Part shown: positions 13,540 to 23,600 of the stretch, one piece after another
How the letters are laid out: each line of letters begins with the position of its first letter
Position numbering within the stretch: the first letter of the stretch is position 1
From: Struthio camelus
Lineage: Eukaryota; Chordata; Aves; Struthioniformes; Struthionidae
NCBI RefSeq assembly: GCF_040807025.1
Contig: NC_090952.1
Location: 27,215,068-27,279,067 of the forward strand
Direction: 5' to 3'
Length of the DNA stretch: 64,000 nucleotides
Position numbers and translations under genes: made by a program
Notes under the pieces: generated by a model
Databases searched by the model: none
What the model was told of the DNA's origin: nothing
Seen by the model: the letters and a program-made list of their open reading frames with translations, nothing else

Positions 13540-14850
13540 AGAGTTGATGTTCCTCCCGCGCGCAAACTCTTCTCTTTTCTGCCGAATATTAGCTGACCCT
13601 TTGCAATTGCGATGCTGCGGCGCTGCCCGTAGCAGGACTGGGGCGGCAAAGCCCCTGCTGGGTGGCGCAAACGCAGTCCGAGGCGAGCCGTGCCGGCGGG
13701 GAGCTGCCGAAATGGCTCGCTGGTGTCTCGTTGCTTGTGGGTGGCTTGAGCGGGCATCAAAGGGGCGTTTTGCCAATGCCTCTTCGCCCGGCAAATCCTG
13801 CGAAGGGCCCGGCCACCGCTGCCGGCGGCAGAGCGGCGCCACCGGCATCCTCCCGGCAGCCGCGGGCACGCGAGGAGGCGCCACGCGGGAGGACGGAGAC
13901 TGAGGCAGAGCCGCGGCCCAGCCCGTGCCTTGCAGAGGGGCTGTTTCAGGTTGTCGGAGGTGCTTTATCGCGTGGGTCAGCCAAAATTTCCCTTTCTGCT
14001 GCGGGAGAGCAGCCGGGTGCCCTGCATCCCGGCAGGGTCTGCTTCGTCAGCGTACCTTTGTGCATCCCTGCAGCGCGTTTCTGTTGCCCGGCTCCTGGCA
14101 TTTGGGGAGCTTTCAGTCCGTTGTGTACGTGGGTCAGTTAGCGGATCGCTCGCTCGGAGGCGGCTTTGCTGGGGTACGGCCCCCAGGTGAGGCCCGGCCG
14201 AGGGCCGGGGCGGCGCTCGCCGCAGCTGGGGGGATGCTGCCCCGTGGCACGGGTGTCTTTGGCGGCCCGTTATTTGGGGTGAGCGCTGGCGGGGAGAGGG
14301 AGCTCGCCGGGATGAAGGGTGACGGCGGGGGTGTGGAGGAAGCGCGTGGCCAGGCCCAGGGCCCCGGGTTGCAGCATCCTTCGCCCACCTGGCAGTAGAT
14401 GCCCTCCTTCGCTGCTGGCCAGGATGTGGCACGGGTCTCCGGTCGGGGGCTCGCAGGTGCCACCTCCTCTTCCCAGTCACTTATTTTGGAGGCATCGGGG
14501 TCACATATTTGCTTTTTGCACAAACTGCAATGCTTTCATAGTTAGGGTCATTTTTATTAGCTGACCCTCCTGCTCTTTAAAGCTTGCAGCCTTTTTGTTG
14601 AAGTCTGCTGGTTGCTTAACGTTGGCCCGGGGACTGTGGGAGGCAGAGCTTTCAGCACTGTGGTGTCTTCGCTCCTGTCTCCGCTGGCCTGGGGATGGAT
14701 TAATCCGTTGCTACTTCTGGAATAAAAGCATCAGAGGTTTTGGCTTTGTTGCTTAAACGGACCTTGTTCGCCCCGTGGGCTGTTTTGCGAAGCGCCCCGA
14801 GGCCTCGGCGGCGGGTGGCGGCTCCTTTCGGGTCGCTCTCGCAGCGCGGC

Positions 14851-14884
14851 CGTGCTTGCGGGGGGCTCGTGCTTGCGGGGGGCT
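14851..14884. repeat. Perfect 17-bp tandem duplication
   Basis: The 17-bp unit CGTGCTTGCGGGGGGCT is repeated exactly twice, head to tail, inside the CpG-rich block. The exact identity of the copies suggests a recent slippage or duplication event. Confidence 0.85.
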
Positions 14885-16944
14885 CGGCGGCGGGAAGCTT
14901 TCCCGCGCCTGCCGGCGCCTCCGGGCAGCTGCCCGGCTGCTGCGCCCGCCTGCCTCGCTGCTCCTCTCGCCCTGCAATCACGCGATGCAAAAACCGGCGA
15001 TCCCCAGACGCTAAATCTTGCATCCCAGAGCCCACCAAAATGACCACAAAGCGCTGCCCCCATCGTACCCGGAGGGCTTACGGTAACGCGTTTAATGCTG
15101 TGCAATCGCCCGTGTAGCTGCCGCCCGCCGTGAGGGCCGGGTCGCTCGAGGGTCCGCGCCCCGGCCCAGCCCTTCGCCGCCGTCCGCGCGGTGCCTGGCC
15201 CCGTCGGGAGGCGGCGGCGTGCGTTAGGAGCACGGATCTCTTGGCAGGGCTTCGCCCGCTGCCTGTGTTTGATCCTACGGCGACGGCGGGCCGGGCGCTT
15301 CCCGCGGGACGTGCCCTCCGCCCGGGACCCGCGGCGGCGCTGCGCTCCTCTGCGCCCTCCTCCTGCCGGCTTTGCCCTGGCTTTGGATGGAAAGGCTGAG
15401 GTCGGTCAGTCTATAGGCAATAAAAAAAAAAAAAAATAATAATAACAGAAACCCCCCCACCTAGGCAGCGGGCAGGCTTTGGCTACCCGGGGCCGAGCTG
15501 GGGTGCCGTTTCTGCAGCGCAAGCTCTTTATCGGATATTTTTTCCCTCCCCGCCGAGATGTGCAATGGATGCTCAGTTTTGCACTTTCACTTCCCCGGGA
15601 GGCAGCTCGTTTATAGGAAAGGCTAGCCCGCGCTCGGTTCAGCAGCCCTGTTTACTGTAGCGGCGTTTTGCTTCAGAAGCGCGACTCGGGATGTAACCAT
15701 ATCCTGTTTTGCCTGGGCTGGGCTCTTGCACGCAGCCCGCGCTCGCGCGCCCTGTGCCGTCGCCCTGCCCCGCGCTCGGCTTTCCTGCAAGTCGGCAGCC
15801 AAACGCGCGTGTCCCAGTCGCGCTCGTGCCTGCAGCAGCCCCGCTGCTCGGGTGCCTCCTTTGCCCGTGGACAAAGGGAACTCTTACAGCAGGAGACGAT
15901 ATCAAAAATCGAGATCCTTCCCCCAACCCGCTGGCGCCGCAGGGGATGCTCGGGTAGCGGCTGACCGCGCTGGCGGCGGTAGGAGTGATCCTTGAAAGCG
16001 GCCTGAGCGACTCTTGCCTTCAGCTGGCCGGCGCTTCGGGCTGTTTCGCCTGCTGCTGCTGGGGCGGGAGCCCGGGGAGCAGGGCGCTGGCGGGGCGGAC
16101 GCAGCGGAGCGCGCGGCCCAGCGGAGCGTCGGCAGGGCCGGCCGCCTTACTGCCGCCGCCGCGAGCGGGCTCTGCCCGGGCCTCCCTGGCGGCACCCGTC
16201 CATCTGCTGCCAAGGGCAAGTCTGTCTTTTAAAAAAAAAAAACCAAACACCCCCCCTACACCCCCCGCCCAACCCAACGCAAACAAGCGCGCGCTGCAAA
16301 CAGTCGGAGAGCAGAAGCAGGCGCTGCAGGCGGGAGTTGCCGCTGGAAGCGGGACCCCCCCGGGGGCGGCTCCTGCCTCTCCAGGAGCTCGGGGTTTTGC
16401 CGGCGCTCGCGCGTGTGCTGAGCCCAGGAGTCCGGACCTGGGACTTGCATGCGGTCACGGCTGTCTGGAAAACCACCCCCGGTTTTGCTTTGGTTGACAG
16501 CAATGACGTTTGCCTCCTGCCCGTGGAGGTCGCGCTCGGGATTCGAGTCTCTGCTGCTGCGGTGGTTTTTCCCTCCGACGAGCACCGCGCGCCGCTCCCT
16601 CCGGAGCGAGGAGGGAGGATCTCCAAGCAGCTCGCTTCCAGGAGCCGCGGCTGTTAGAAGCGGGCCAAAAATCATGAGACTCTGTGTCTCGCTCGTGGGT
16701 AGATGGTGCACATTTCATTGAGGACTGAGACTGAGTGTTTTTGCAGACGCAAAGTAACGAGGCTGTCTTTGGGCTAGAGGCGTGCGGTCACGGTGGGAAA
16801 GAAATGTAGAGAGATATTTTTAGCAAAGGAAAAAAGCAGCCTTCCTTCCCTTCTTGCAGCGCCCTAGAAAGCACTGTGCGTGAGAGACGTCTCTGATAAT
16901 TCCTTATTGCCTTCTGAAGTACTGCGTAATTTCTTTTCTTTTTT

Positions 16945-17049
16945 AACACACACATATATATTTATATAAAGTGTGTATGTATGCATATGTATAATGTGTG
17001 TGTGCGTGCATGTATATACATACACACACACATATATATTTATGTATAG
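16945..17049. repeat. Compound (CA)n/(TA)n/(TG)n microsatellite
   Basis: An alternating pyrimidine-purine stretch of about 105 bp runs CA repeats, TA repeats, TG/TATG repeats, TG repeats, then TATA, then CA repeats and TA repeats again. Because CA runs flank TG runs, the tract is partly self-complementary. It sits as an AT-rich island inside GC-rich sequence. Long open frames across it (CVHVYTYTHTY and similar) are simple-repeat artefacts. Confidence 0.85.
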
Positions 17050-17208
17050 ATGCACAAGCAGAAAAGCCACTAAGCTGTTGCAGCTGTTCCCGCAGCAGCG
17101 GAGCGGCGTCGCGCATCGCCCAGCCCTCCGGCACGCCTCCGTCCCAGCCTCACGGATCGTCCCGACTTTTTGTCTTGCTCTTCTTCTTCCTGTGGTCTTC
17201 TGGGGGCC

Positions 17209-17220
17209 GGGGGGGGGGGG
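17209..17220 (+). repeat. G12 homopolymer tract
   Basis: Twelve consecutive G residues are preceded closely by GGGGG-CC. A second G11 run is at 17591-17601. These are potential G-quadruplex sites in the CpG-rich block and are also places prone to sequencing length errors. Confidence 0.8.
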
Positions 17221-18008
17221 TTGGCATTGCCAAAACGGCTTGAAAAGCCGAACTATCGGAAAATGGACAGGGCCTAAGTCCCCGTGGGAATCGGGGCGAG
17301 TGCTGCCGGGAAGGTCAGGTCGCGCCCGGGAGCGGGTGTCCGGCGACGCGGGCGCCTGCGGGGTGGCCGCAGCCGTCCCCAGGGACGCGCTCAGCCCGAA
17401 ACCCCGTTCCTGGATCAGTGGCGCTGTTGGCCTCGTCGGGGTCGGTTTGCCTGCGCCGCGTCCCCTTCCTGCCCGGTTTGCCTGCGGCTGGTCGTTCGTT
17501 CACTTAACGAGAGACGTTTTTCTCCCGTTTCCCGCTCTGCCTGTGCGTGCTGCGGGGTTGGTGCCATCCTTTTGTAAGGGCCTCTGAAACGGGGGGGGGG
17601 GTTTTTTAGCCTTGCTTCCTCCCCGCAAAGCAAGCAAGGAAAACATGTCCCTTTGTTTTTCTGGGTTTTTTTTTTTTTCTTTCTTTTTCGGAGGAGACTT
17701 CTGCTAGCTCGGGGCAGACGGATTTGGGCTGCGGCAGGTTTTCTGGCGGTCGCCTGCGTGCTGAAGCACCAAAGCAAATCAGTGCCGGCTGCCCGGACCT
17801 CCTCTCGTCTGTCTAAGCACAGCTTTGGCAGCGCGCGGTCCCGGAAACGCAGCGGGGCTTGGAAACGTGCGTCCAATTACCCGCGAGGCTGCTTTCCGTC
17901 CTGTGGGAGGCTAACTGGCAGAAGTGCTCTGCCTGCGTTTGCTTGTGTCGCTCTTTGAGGGCTTTTGGCGTTGCAGCCCTCGATGCCTTGGTCCGCAAAG
18001 CAAACGTG

Positions 18009-18029
18009 GCCGGCCCGCGGCGGGCCGGC
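18009..18029. repeat. 21-bp GC-only inverted repeat
   Basis: The arms GCCGGCCCG and CGGGCCGGC are exact reverse complements separated by CGG. The sequence is entirely G and C and lies at the right edge of the CpG-rich block. Confidence 0.8.
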
Positions 18030-18140
18030 ACGCTCGCGGGACTCCGCTTGGCCTCTGCAGGCTCCCGCGTGCAGACACCCCCCAAGGCAAAGCAGGGGGC
18101 GATTTCCGTCTCTGCGGCGCCTGCTGGAGCTCCCCGAGAT

Positions 18141-19292
18141 GATGAGGTTATTTACAAGTCACAGCACTTAAAATAACACCCGTAATGCCAAAATACATGT
18201 TGTGGGATAATTTTATTTGCTCCCGAGTCTGAAGCCTTAAGGATGCGCTTGGGTCAGCTTTGTGAACTTTTGGGAACCAGCGAGGGCTGGAAGCGTTTTT
18301 GTTCTTTAAGGCAAAGCCGAGAGCCTCATATAACATCTTAATCTAGGAGCAGAGGCTTTAGCAAAATGCCAGGTAACACAAGACTCCTAATAACAACAGG
18401 AGATGGCAGCACCGACTGCGAGCTCCCCCGTGGCAGGTCCTGCGCGCGAACGTGCTGTGGGAAGGACTGCCCGGTCCCTCTCCCACCTCGCGCTTGGCAT
18501 ATCCCCTTACAGTCATCTTTCAAGTATTCATCCCTTATAATCGCTTTAGTGTCTTGCAGCTCCCAGCAGCCTAAGCTCCCTCACTTAAGTCTAGGTGGCT
18601 TTTTTCTATAGAGTAAACTCAGCTGACATAGCTCAGCTCGTTTGAAAACTCCCTTTAACGCTGACGTGAACATGGGTTAATGCTGCTAGCTTGGTGTTTG
18701 CTGGTAACGTTGTAGTCCTGCAGTCTGGTCTAGGTTAGGTCCTCAATGGGAGGAGGTTTGTTTTACGTGGAGATAGTTAACTGTCTGGATCTAGAGCCTA
18801 ATGAGAGCGCAGCACAGGCAATTTTAATTGGATGTATGCAGCTGCAGTCAGTGCTGTAATTCCAGCCGGTGGTACCTCTGTTGAGGGCAGAGCTGCCTGG
18901 TTGCAAGCCAGGGTTTAGAAGGATTTTCAAGAAGGACAAATACATAGATACGTTTTTTTCTGGTTCAGAAATATTCCCTTTTCCTGTGGGACTCCACCGA
19001 AGCGAAAGGAATTGTAGGGAACCACACCTGCTGCAGTTCAGCCTGGAGAAAAATACTGGTATTGGTGATGGCTGTTTCAAATAGTTTAATAATAACATGA
19101 CGGAGACCACTGTGGGTCAGACAGTCACTAATAGCAACAATGCAACTACGAAATGTGTTTTCATCGAAGTGTCATTCTGTGTCACTCTTGTACCTGTTGC
19201 AAACAAGGGTAATGCAACATGTATTCAGACACCTAATGCAGTCTTCACTAGAGCTCTGAGAAGCACCTATATGGAGGGAAATGTCTTATGTT
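18141..19292 (-). other. 3' flank of the P2RY10 paralogue (likely 3' UTR)
   Basis: This follows the stop codon of the minus-strand receptor gene. No other gene is visible. The first canonical AATAAA on the minus strand (TTTATT on the plus strand) is at 18212-18217, about 1.1 kb past the stop. Weaker ATTAAA variants occur nearer, around 18820-18827 and 19084-19089. Which one is used cannot be told from sequence alone. Confidence 0.4.
18212..18217 (-). terminator. Candidate AATAAA polyadenylation signal for the P2RY10 paralogue
   Basis: This is the first canonical hexamer downstream of the stop codon at 19293. It implies a 3' UTR of about 1.1 kb if used. ATTAAA variants closer to the stop are alternatives. 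Confidence 0.25.
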
Positions 19293-20408
19293 TCAAGAGA
19301 TGGACTCTAACAAAAGCTCAGCTGGTGGCATCGGAGGAATTTCCATACTATTTATTCGACCAAAGAATTTTGGAAGGGACCAAAATTTGAAACGTGGAAA
19401 ACTTTGTTTTTTCATATGAATATTGTCGCTGGTCTCCCTAACAGAGAGGCTGCTCCCTTTGCGTGCAAACCAAGACCTCAGGGCAGCATGGCTGTGTCGC
19501 AGCAATTGGTCCTGAAACTCGGATGTCATGAAGTAGTAGAGGACTGGATCCAAGCAGCAGTTCAGGCTCGCGAGGCAGAGGGAGATGGGGTGGAAGCGGA
19601 GCGTGCTCCTGTGAATGGCACAGTCTTTGATGATGTTCTCTATTACCATCATAAATAACGGGAAGTTGATGTGGTATGGGGTGAAGCATATGAAGAACAC
19701 AGCAGCGCACATTAACACCATTCGCAAAGCTTTCTGCTTCTCACTGGCATTTTGCAGCTCCGTTTGACATTCCTGCAAGGACTGCCTCATCTTCCACGTG
19801 CAACAGGCAATGATACCCAAGGGGATCACAAACCCAAATAGCTCCGCAACTGTCACCAAAGCGATAGAGGCTCCTGGTGTCATTTGCTTCACACCTAGGT
19901 CGGAAAAGCATGTGTTTGTGGTGTTGGATAAGGCCGGGCTCCTCACAATGGGCAGCGGTAAGCAAGCTGCCCCCACGAACAGCCACACCGCGGCGCTGAT
20001 GGCCGCGTCGTACCTCCGCTTCCAGTCCTTCGCCTTGAACGGGTGGAGAAGGAAGAGGTACCTCTGGATGCTGATGCAGGTGAGGAAGCAAATGCTCGCG
20101 TACATGTTGAGATACTTCAGGTAGAAACACACCTGGCAAAGAAAGCTTCCAAAAGGCCACGTATGGTTTATATAGTAATACATTCGTAAAGGCAGTGAGA
20201 GAACGTGAGCCAGGTCGGCCACGGCCAGATTGATCATGAAAATCACAGCTTTGCTCTTCTTGCTGATGAAGCGACATAAAACCCACAAGGCAGCACTGTT
20301 TGCCAGAAGCCCGGGTATGAATATGATGGTGTAAGTGGTTGCATACAGGGTGGACTGAAAGGACATCTGGGGATCAGTACAGTTTCCAGAGGACATGTTG
20401 GTCTCCAT
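19293..20408 (-). CDS. P2Y purinoceptor 10-like receptor (tandem paralogue of P2RY10)
   Basis: A 371-aa class A G-protein-coupled receptor in one uninterrupted coding exon. Seven membrane segments are readable. TM1 contains N37 (1.50), TM2 has LAVAD with D65, and C91 likely bonds to C167 in the second extracellular loop. TM3 ends in IQRY (114-117) instead of DRY, TM4 has W142, TM6 has CFTPYH with P244, and TM7 has DPVLY (287-291). N-glycosylation sequons are at N4, N9, N81 and N162. The closest family I recognise is P2RY10, a lysophosphatidylserine receptor of lymphocytes reported to couple to G12/13. The C-terminal tail (about 76 aa) is far longer than in P2RY10 (about 30 aa), is rich in basic and aromatic residues, and ends in LESIS. 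The start has a strong context (G at -3, G at +4) and lies 48 nt inside the exon. The gene could be the bird counterpart of mammalian P2RY10B/LPS2L or an independent duplicate. Confidence 0.93.
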   Translation of the reverse strand: METNMSSGNCTDPQMSFQSTLYATTYTIIFIPGLLANSAALWVLCRFISKKSKAVIFMINLAVADLAHVLSLPLRMYYYINHTWPFGSFLCQVCFYLKYLNMYASICFLTCISIQRYLFLLHPFKAKDWKRRYDAAISAAVWLFVGAACLPLPIVRSPALSNTTNTCFSDLGVKQMTPGASIALVTVAELFGFVIPLGIIACCTWKMRQSLQECQTELQNASEKQKALRMVLMCAAVFFICFTPYHINFPLFMMVIENIIKDCAIHRSTLRFHPISLCLASLNCCLDPVLYYFMTSEFQDQLLRHSHAALRSWFARKGSSLSVRETSDNIHMKKQSFPRFKFWSLPKFFGRINSMEIPPMPPAELLLESIS

Positions 20409-20456
20409 CTCGACTGAACGTCTTCACTCAAGACAATTAAGGTGAATGGAGGGTTT

Positions 20457-20458
20457 CT
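20457..20458 (-). other. 3' splice site before the paralogue's coding exon
   Basis: Reading the minus strand, TTTTTTCTCCCTACAG is followed by AAACCC, a good polypyrimidine tract plus CAG acceptor. The coding exon therefore starts at 20456 and has 48 nt of 5' UTR before the ATG. The same junction sequence occurs in front of the second receptor gene, which supports both as real splice sites and dates them before the duplication. Confidence 0.75.
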
Positions 20459-22019
20459 GTAGGGAGAAAAAACAGATGCTGTAAAGCCAAAAACTTCTCA
20501 ATATTTTCCCACATTGAATAAATGCGCTTCAGTACAGAAACCTAAGTTTTAAGTGAGATGGCTCATAGTGTCGATGCATTTAGATTACAGTGTTCTCACG
20601 GAAGGGTCTGCCCCCCCCATGGGTATTTCTGTGCAGCAAACTGTCCAGTCGGCCACAACTGGACCTCAAGTGTTTGACCTCACTGGAACAATGAACTGGT
20701 GTATTGCTGCATTGCCCTGTAGTCTGCTGCTTCTTACGCCCTCGGATGATCCTCGAGGACTATGGTGCTGTAGACAGTATACGTACGTATCTATCTCTCA
20801 AAAGAGAGATAGCAAGAAACAGATAAGCGGTTTACTCCCTTAAGAAACAGATCGAACTTAGTCAAAGAGGACCGAAAGTTCTCTTAACGCGGGCCGGTGG
20901 CCTGGTGTGGGGTGTCGTGACCCTGTGTACATCCCGGCCGTAGTACGTCCAAAAAATCTGCATCATCTTTCCTGTCTGTCGTTCTGAACTCAGAAGCACA
21001 GAAGCACCAGCCAGGTAGAGCCTCCACCCTGGAAGGGACTGAGCTAGTGTTGACCTACAGAAATGTTATATTTCTTTTATATAGGGGTGCATGTGTATAC
21101 GGCTAGAGAGCACGTGCGCGTTGGGCTTGGTGGCATCTCCCAGGCAGCTCGGAGCAGGTTTAGTCCGTGCGAGGGCGGCTGGCGATCCTGCTCTCCCGCA
21201 CCCTCGTGCGCTGATAAGAGCACAGAGGCTGCAGTCATGCTCCGGATCATCCACCTGCAATTTTCTGTCAAACTCCTGTGAAACTGGTGCCTCTGGCACG
21301 TCTACAGGTGATTCAGGTGGGACCATAAATAACACAAGCTCAGAGCGCACTGAGACGTTGCCCGTTCGGAGCTGAGCAGAGGTCCGATGTGAACCGGCGG
21401 CAAGGGCAGTAATCACCATCAGTAACGGTGGTGCTGGCCGGCAGCAGGCTGGAGCGGGGGCCGGTGATGGAGAGGTGCAGACGGCTTTATCAGCGCTCTG
21501 GCTCCAGATTTGAGAGGGGATTTAAAAACTAATAGCTGGCTGAACACACACAGCCTATCTGTCAGTACTGCTAACTCAATTTCTGTACTCATGGCACATT
21601 ACGCAGGCATCGTGTTGTAGCAACAGAAATTATCTTCCAGCAACAACTCAGGACATGAAGGAAGATAAATACATTTGTCTGTTAGTTAGACCAGAAATTC
21701 ATTTCATCCGTTTACCCTTTTCACCTCCTATCATCAATGCTGAGGGTACCTGCGGGTCTTGTGTAGTTCACGGGCGCTCGCTCAGGTCTCCAAGAGGTAA
21801 TGAATTCAATGCATTTCACTATTCCTGAGCAAAGCCCGCAGGGCAACTCCGCTTTTTGGGTAGCGATGATTACGCACGTGGCAGGCTGCAAAACCAGGCA
21901 GCGTCTGTAGCAGCGCTTGGGACAAAACAGTGCTGGGCTTTTTTGGTGGTGAGGTGCCAGAAGTGTGGTCTGTAAGCGACCGCAAGGTGTCAGACGGCCG
22001 GTGGCCTTGGGCATCCTCC
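20459..22019. other. Intron/upstream region of the paralogue, no gene seen
   Basis: The first 60 or so bases upstream of the acceptor still resemble the matching intron of the other receptor (shared CTGTAAAG-type words). Beyond that I see no coding sequence. It holds a short perfect hairpin at 20779-20812. Confidence 0.5.
20779..20812. repeat. Two adjacent short palindromes (ATACGTACGTAT and a 9-bp hairpin)
   Basis: The 12-bp palindrome ATACGTACGTAT (779-790 in this kilobase) is directly followed by CTATCTCTC, a four-A loop, then GAGAGATAG, a perfect 9-bp stem. It lies about 325-350 bp upstream of the paralogue's splice acceptor. Confidence 0.8.
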
Positions 22020-23600
22020 TCACCTCGCCGCGGGAGACCAGATCCCGCAGCGCCGCGGAGCCCCGTGATGGTGCTGCCGAATTAAGCCGCCGTGGTGGTT
22101 GGTGAATGGACCAACCGCTGCTGCTCCTGGTGGTCCCGAGCGCGGTGCCTGGTGCTTCCCCGGGGAGATCGCCCGTGGCAGGGACCCGGCTCGGGGCAAG
22201 AGCTTTGCGCTGCTCCGGGAAACCAGAGCAAAGACCAGATTTTTCCCCCGAGCACTCTAGATTTGGACTGGAGCTCCCCTAGCCAAACTCCGGGGCAGCC
22301 GGGCCGCAGAGGACCGAGCGCTTCTCGAAGCCTGGGCTGGGCACGGTGCTCTAAAGCACCGTCAGCTCTGCGCCGGGGCTCTCGAACCAGGCCGCTTCTC
22401 CGCTGGCTCTCCTGCCCTCCTCGCGCCCGCTCGCAGGGAGCACGTCCTGCCCTCGTTCGCAGGAGGAGAATGTTTATATCGACATACGCGTATATATATA
22501 TACTTAAAGAAAAATTATGAAAATAAATAAAAATACGCAGCCTGGCGTTCTTCATGCCAGAGCTGCCGGCCAGGAGCCGAACAGTCCTCAATGGAGAGGT
22601 GCCAAAACCTGTCTCAGGGGGCTCGCGGCCGGTCGGCGCCGGCGGCCGCTCTTCGGCCTCGCTGCGCTGCCGAGGGCCGGCCGCCCGCGTTAGCGTTCGC
22701 CCGCCGCTTAGGTCCTGATGTTTGAATCAAGTCCTTGTGACGCTGGGGTTCCTTCTCACTTGTTTCTCCTATTTTAAGGATGTAAAAATGAAACAGCGAA
22801 GTGAAACGCCCGGGCGGGCTGCCTGCTGCGCGGATGCGCTCCCTGGCCGCTGCGGGCGCCTGGGCTGGTGACCCTGCGGTGGAAGGTTTCTCATTCCGCT
22901 ACCAAACCGGAGCCGCGAGACCTGGGCGCTGTTGGCTGGATTTGGGGGTTGTTTTTTTCCCTCCCCCGCCACCTTTCGGTGTTTGCGCCGAGCCGGAGCG
23001 CGTGCCGCTTGCTCTTGCCAGCAGACGCTTTTGGATTTAGTTTGATAGCGGCGGCTCACGCTGCTGGCAAGGGGGCGGCTCGGAGCCTCCTGCCGAGCTG
23101 CCGGCCGCCTGGGCTCAGCCCAGCGGTTATGCAGTGCAGCGCTTCTGGAAATAGGGGTTTTTTTTAATTTATTATTACTGTTAACTCGGTGTGGACTCGG
23201 CGGGGAGCTTTGTCTCGCCTGTACCTCGCCCCGCGTCCCTGCAGCTCTCTCCGTGTTTTGCCACCAGTGACGCTGGGTCGGGGCCGAGGTGCTGCTCGGG
23301 GCCCCCGTCCCAGGCGCCTTGGCGAGCTTTCGGCTCAGCGACTTTCTGAAACGTGCAGAAAATACTCCTTGCAACTCCTTGATTTTTTTTGTTTGTCCTT
23401 ATTGCCGGTGTGCCAGCGCTCAAAGGCCGCTCGCAGCAGGTGGATGCTCTTGCTGTAAGTGCCGCCAGGGTCGAGCGAGCGGGTGCCGTCGGCTCCCCGG
23501 GAGAGGAGCTGCGCGGGGCGAAGCAGCCTCGAACGCGCTGCCCGTGCACGCACCGGTTTACACGCGGGCGGTAGCTGTGCAGGCTTTTTTCTGAGTGGCA
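22020..23600. promoter_or_regulatory. CpG-rich block upstream of the P2RY10 paralogue (candidate promoter)
   Basis: GC- and CpG-rich sequence over about 1.6 kb, strongest at 22.03-22.45, 22.61-22.70, 22.80-23.12 and 23.19-23.57 kb. It contains a TATA-like palindrome GTATATATATATAC at 22490-22503. Its position, 1.6-3.1 kb upstream of the paralogue's coding exon on the gene's own strand, would suit a promoter with a non-coding first exon. No coding exon is recognisable, and the assignment to this gene is inference. Confidence 0.35.

Larger units (their letters stand above)
13540..18140. other. Large CpG-rich block (cluster of CpG-island-like segments)
   Basis: Over about 4.6 kb the sequence is strongly GC-rich and dense in CG dinucleotides, most clearly at 13.55-14.40, 14.74-15.40, 15.70-16.62 and 17.09-18.13 kb. 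It is interrupted by a poly-A tract (about 15422-15435) and an AT/CA microsatellite (about 16945-17049). The surroundings on both sides are much less CpG-rich. Vertebrate CpG islands usually mark promoters, so one or more transcription starts are plausible, but I find no coding exon I can name in or beside it. The nearest gene, the P2RY10 paralogue, reads from higher to lower coordinates, so this block lies beyond its 3' end and is not its promoter. Confidence 0.6.

Noticed and set aside
15422-15435. Poly-A tract after AATAAA-like sequence, suggesting a processed pseudogene tail
   Set aside because: The upstream sequence is CpG-rich and does not resemble a coding sequence, and no target-site duplication is evident.
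16973-17587. A 204-codon plus-strand frame
   Set aside because: Its start is translated microsatellite and the rest is CpG-rich sequence open in several frames.
19741-20286. A 181-codon minus-strand frame overlapping the receptor paralogue
   Set aside because: It is a shifted-frame shadow of the receptor coding sequence with no family features of its own.
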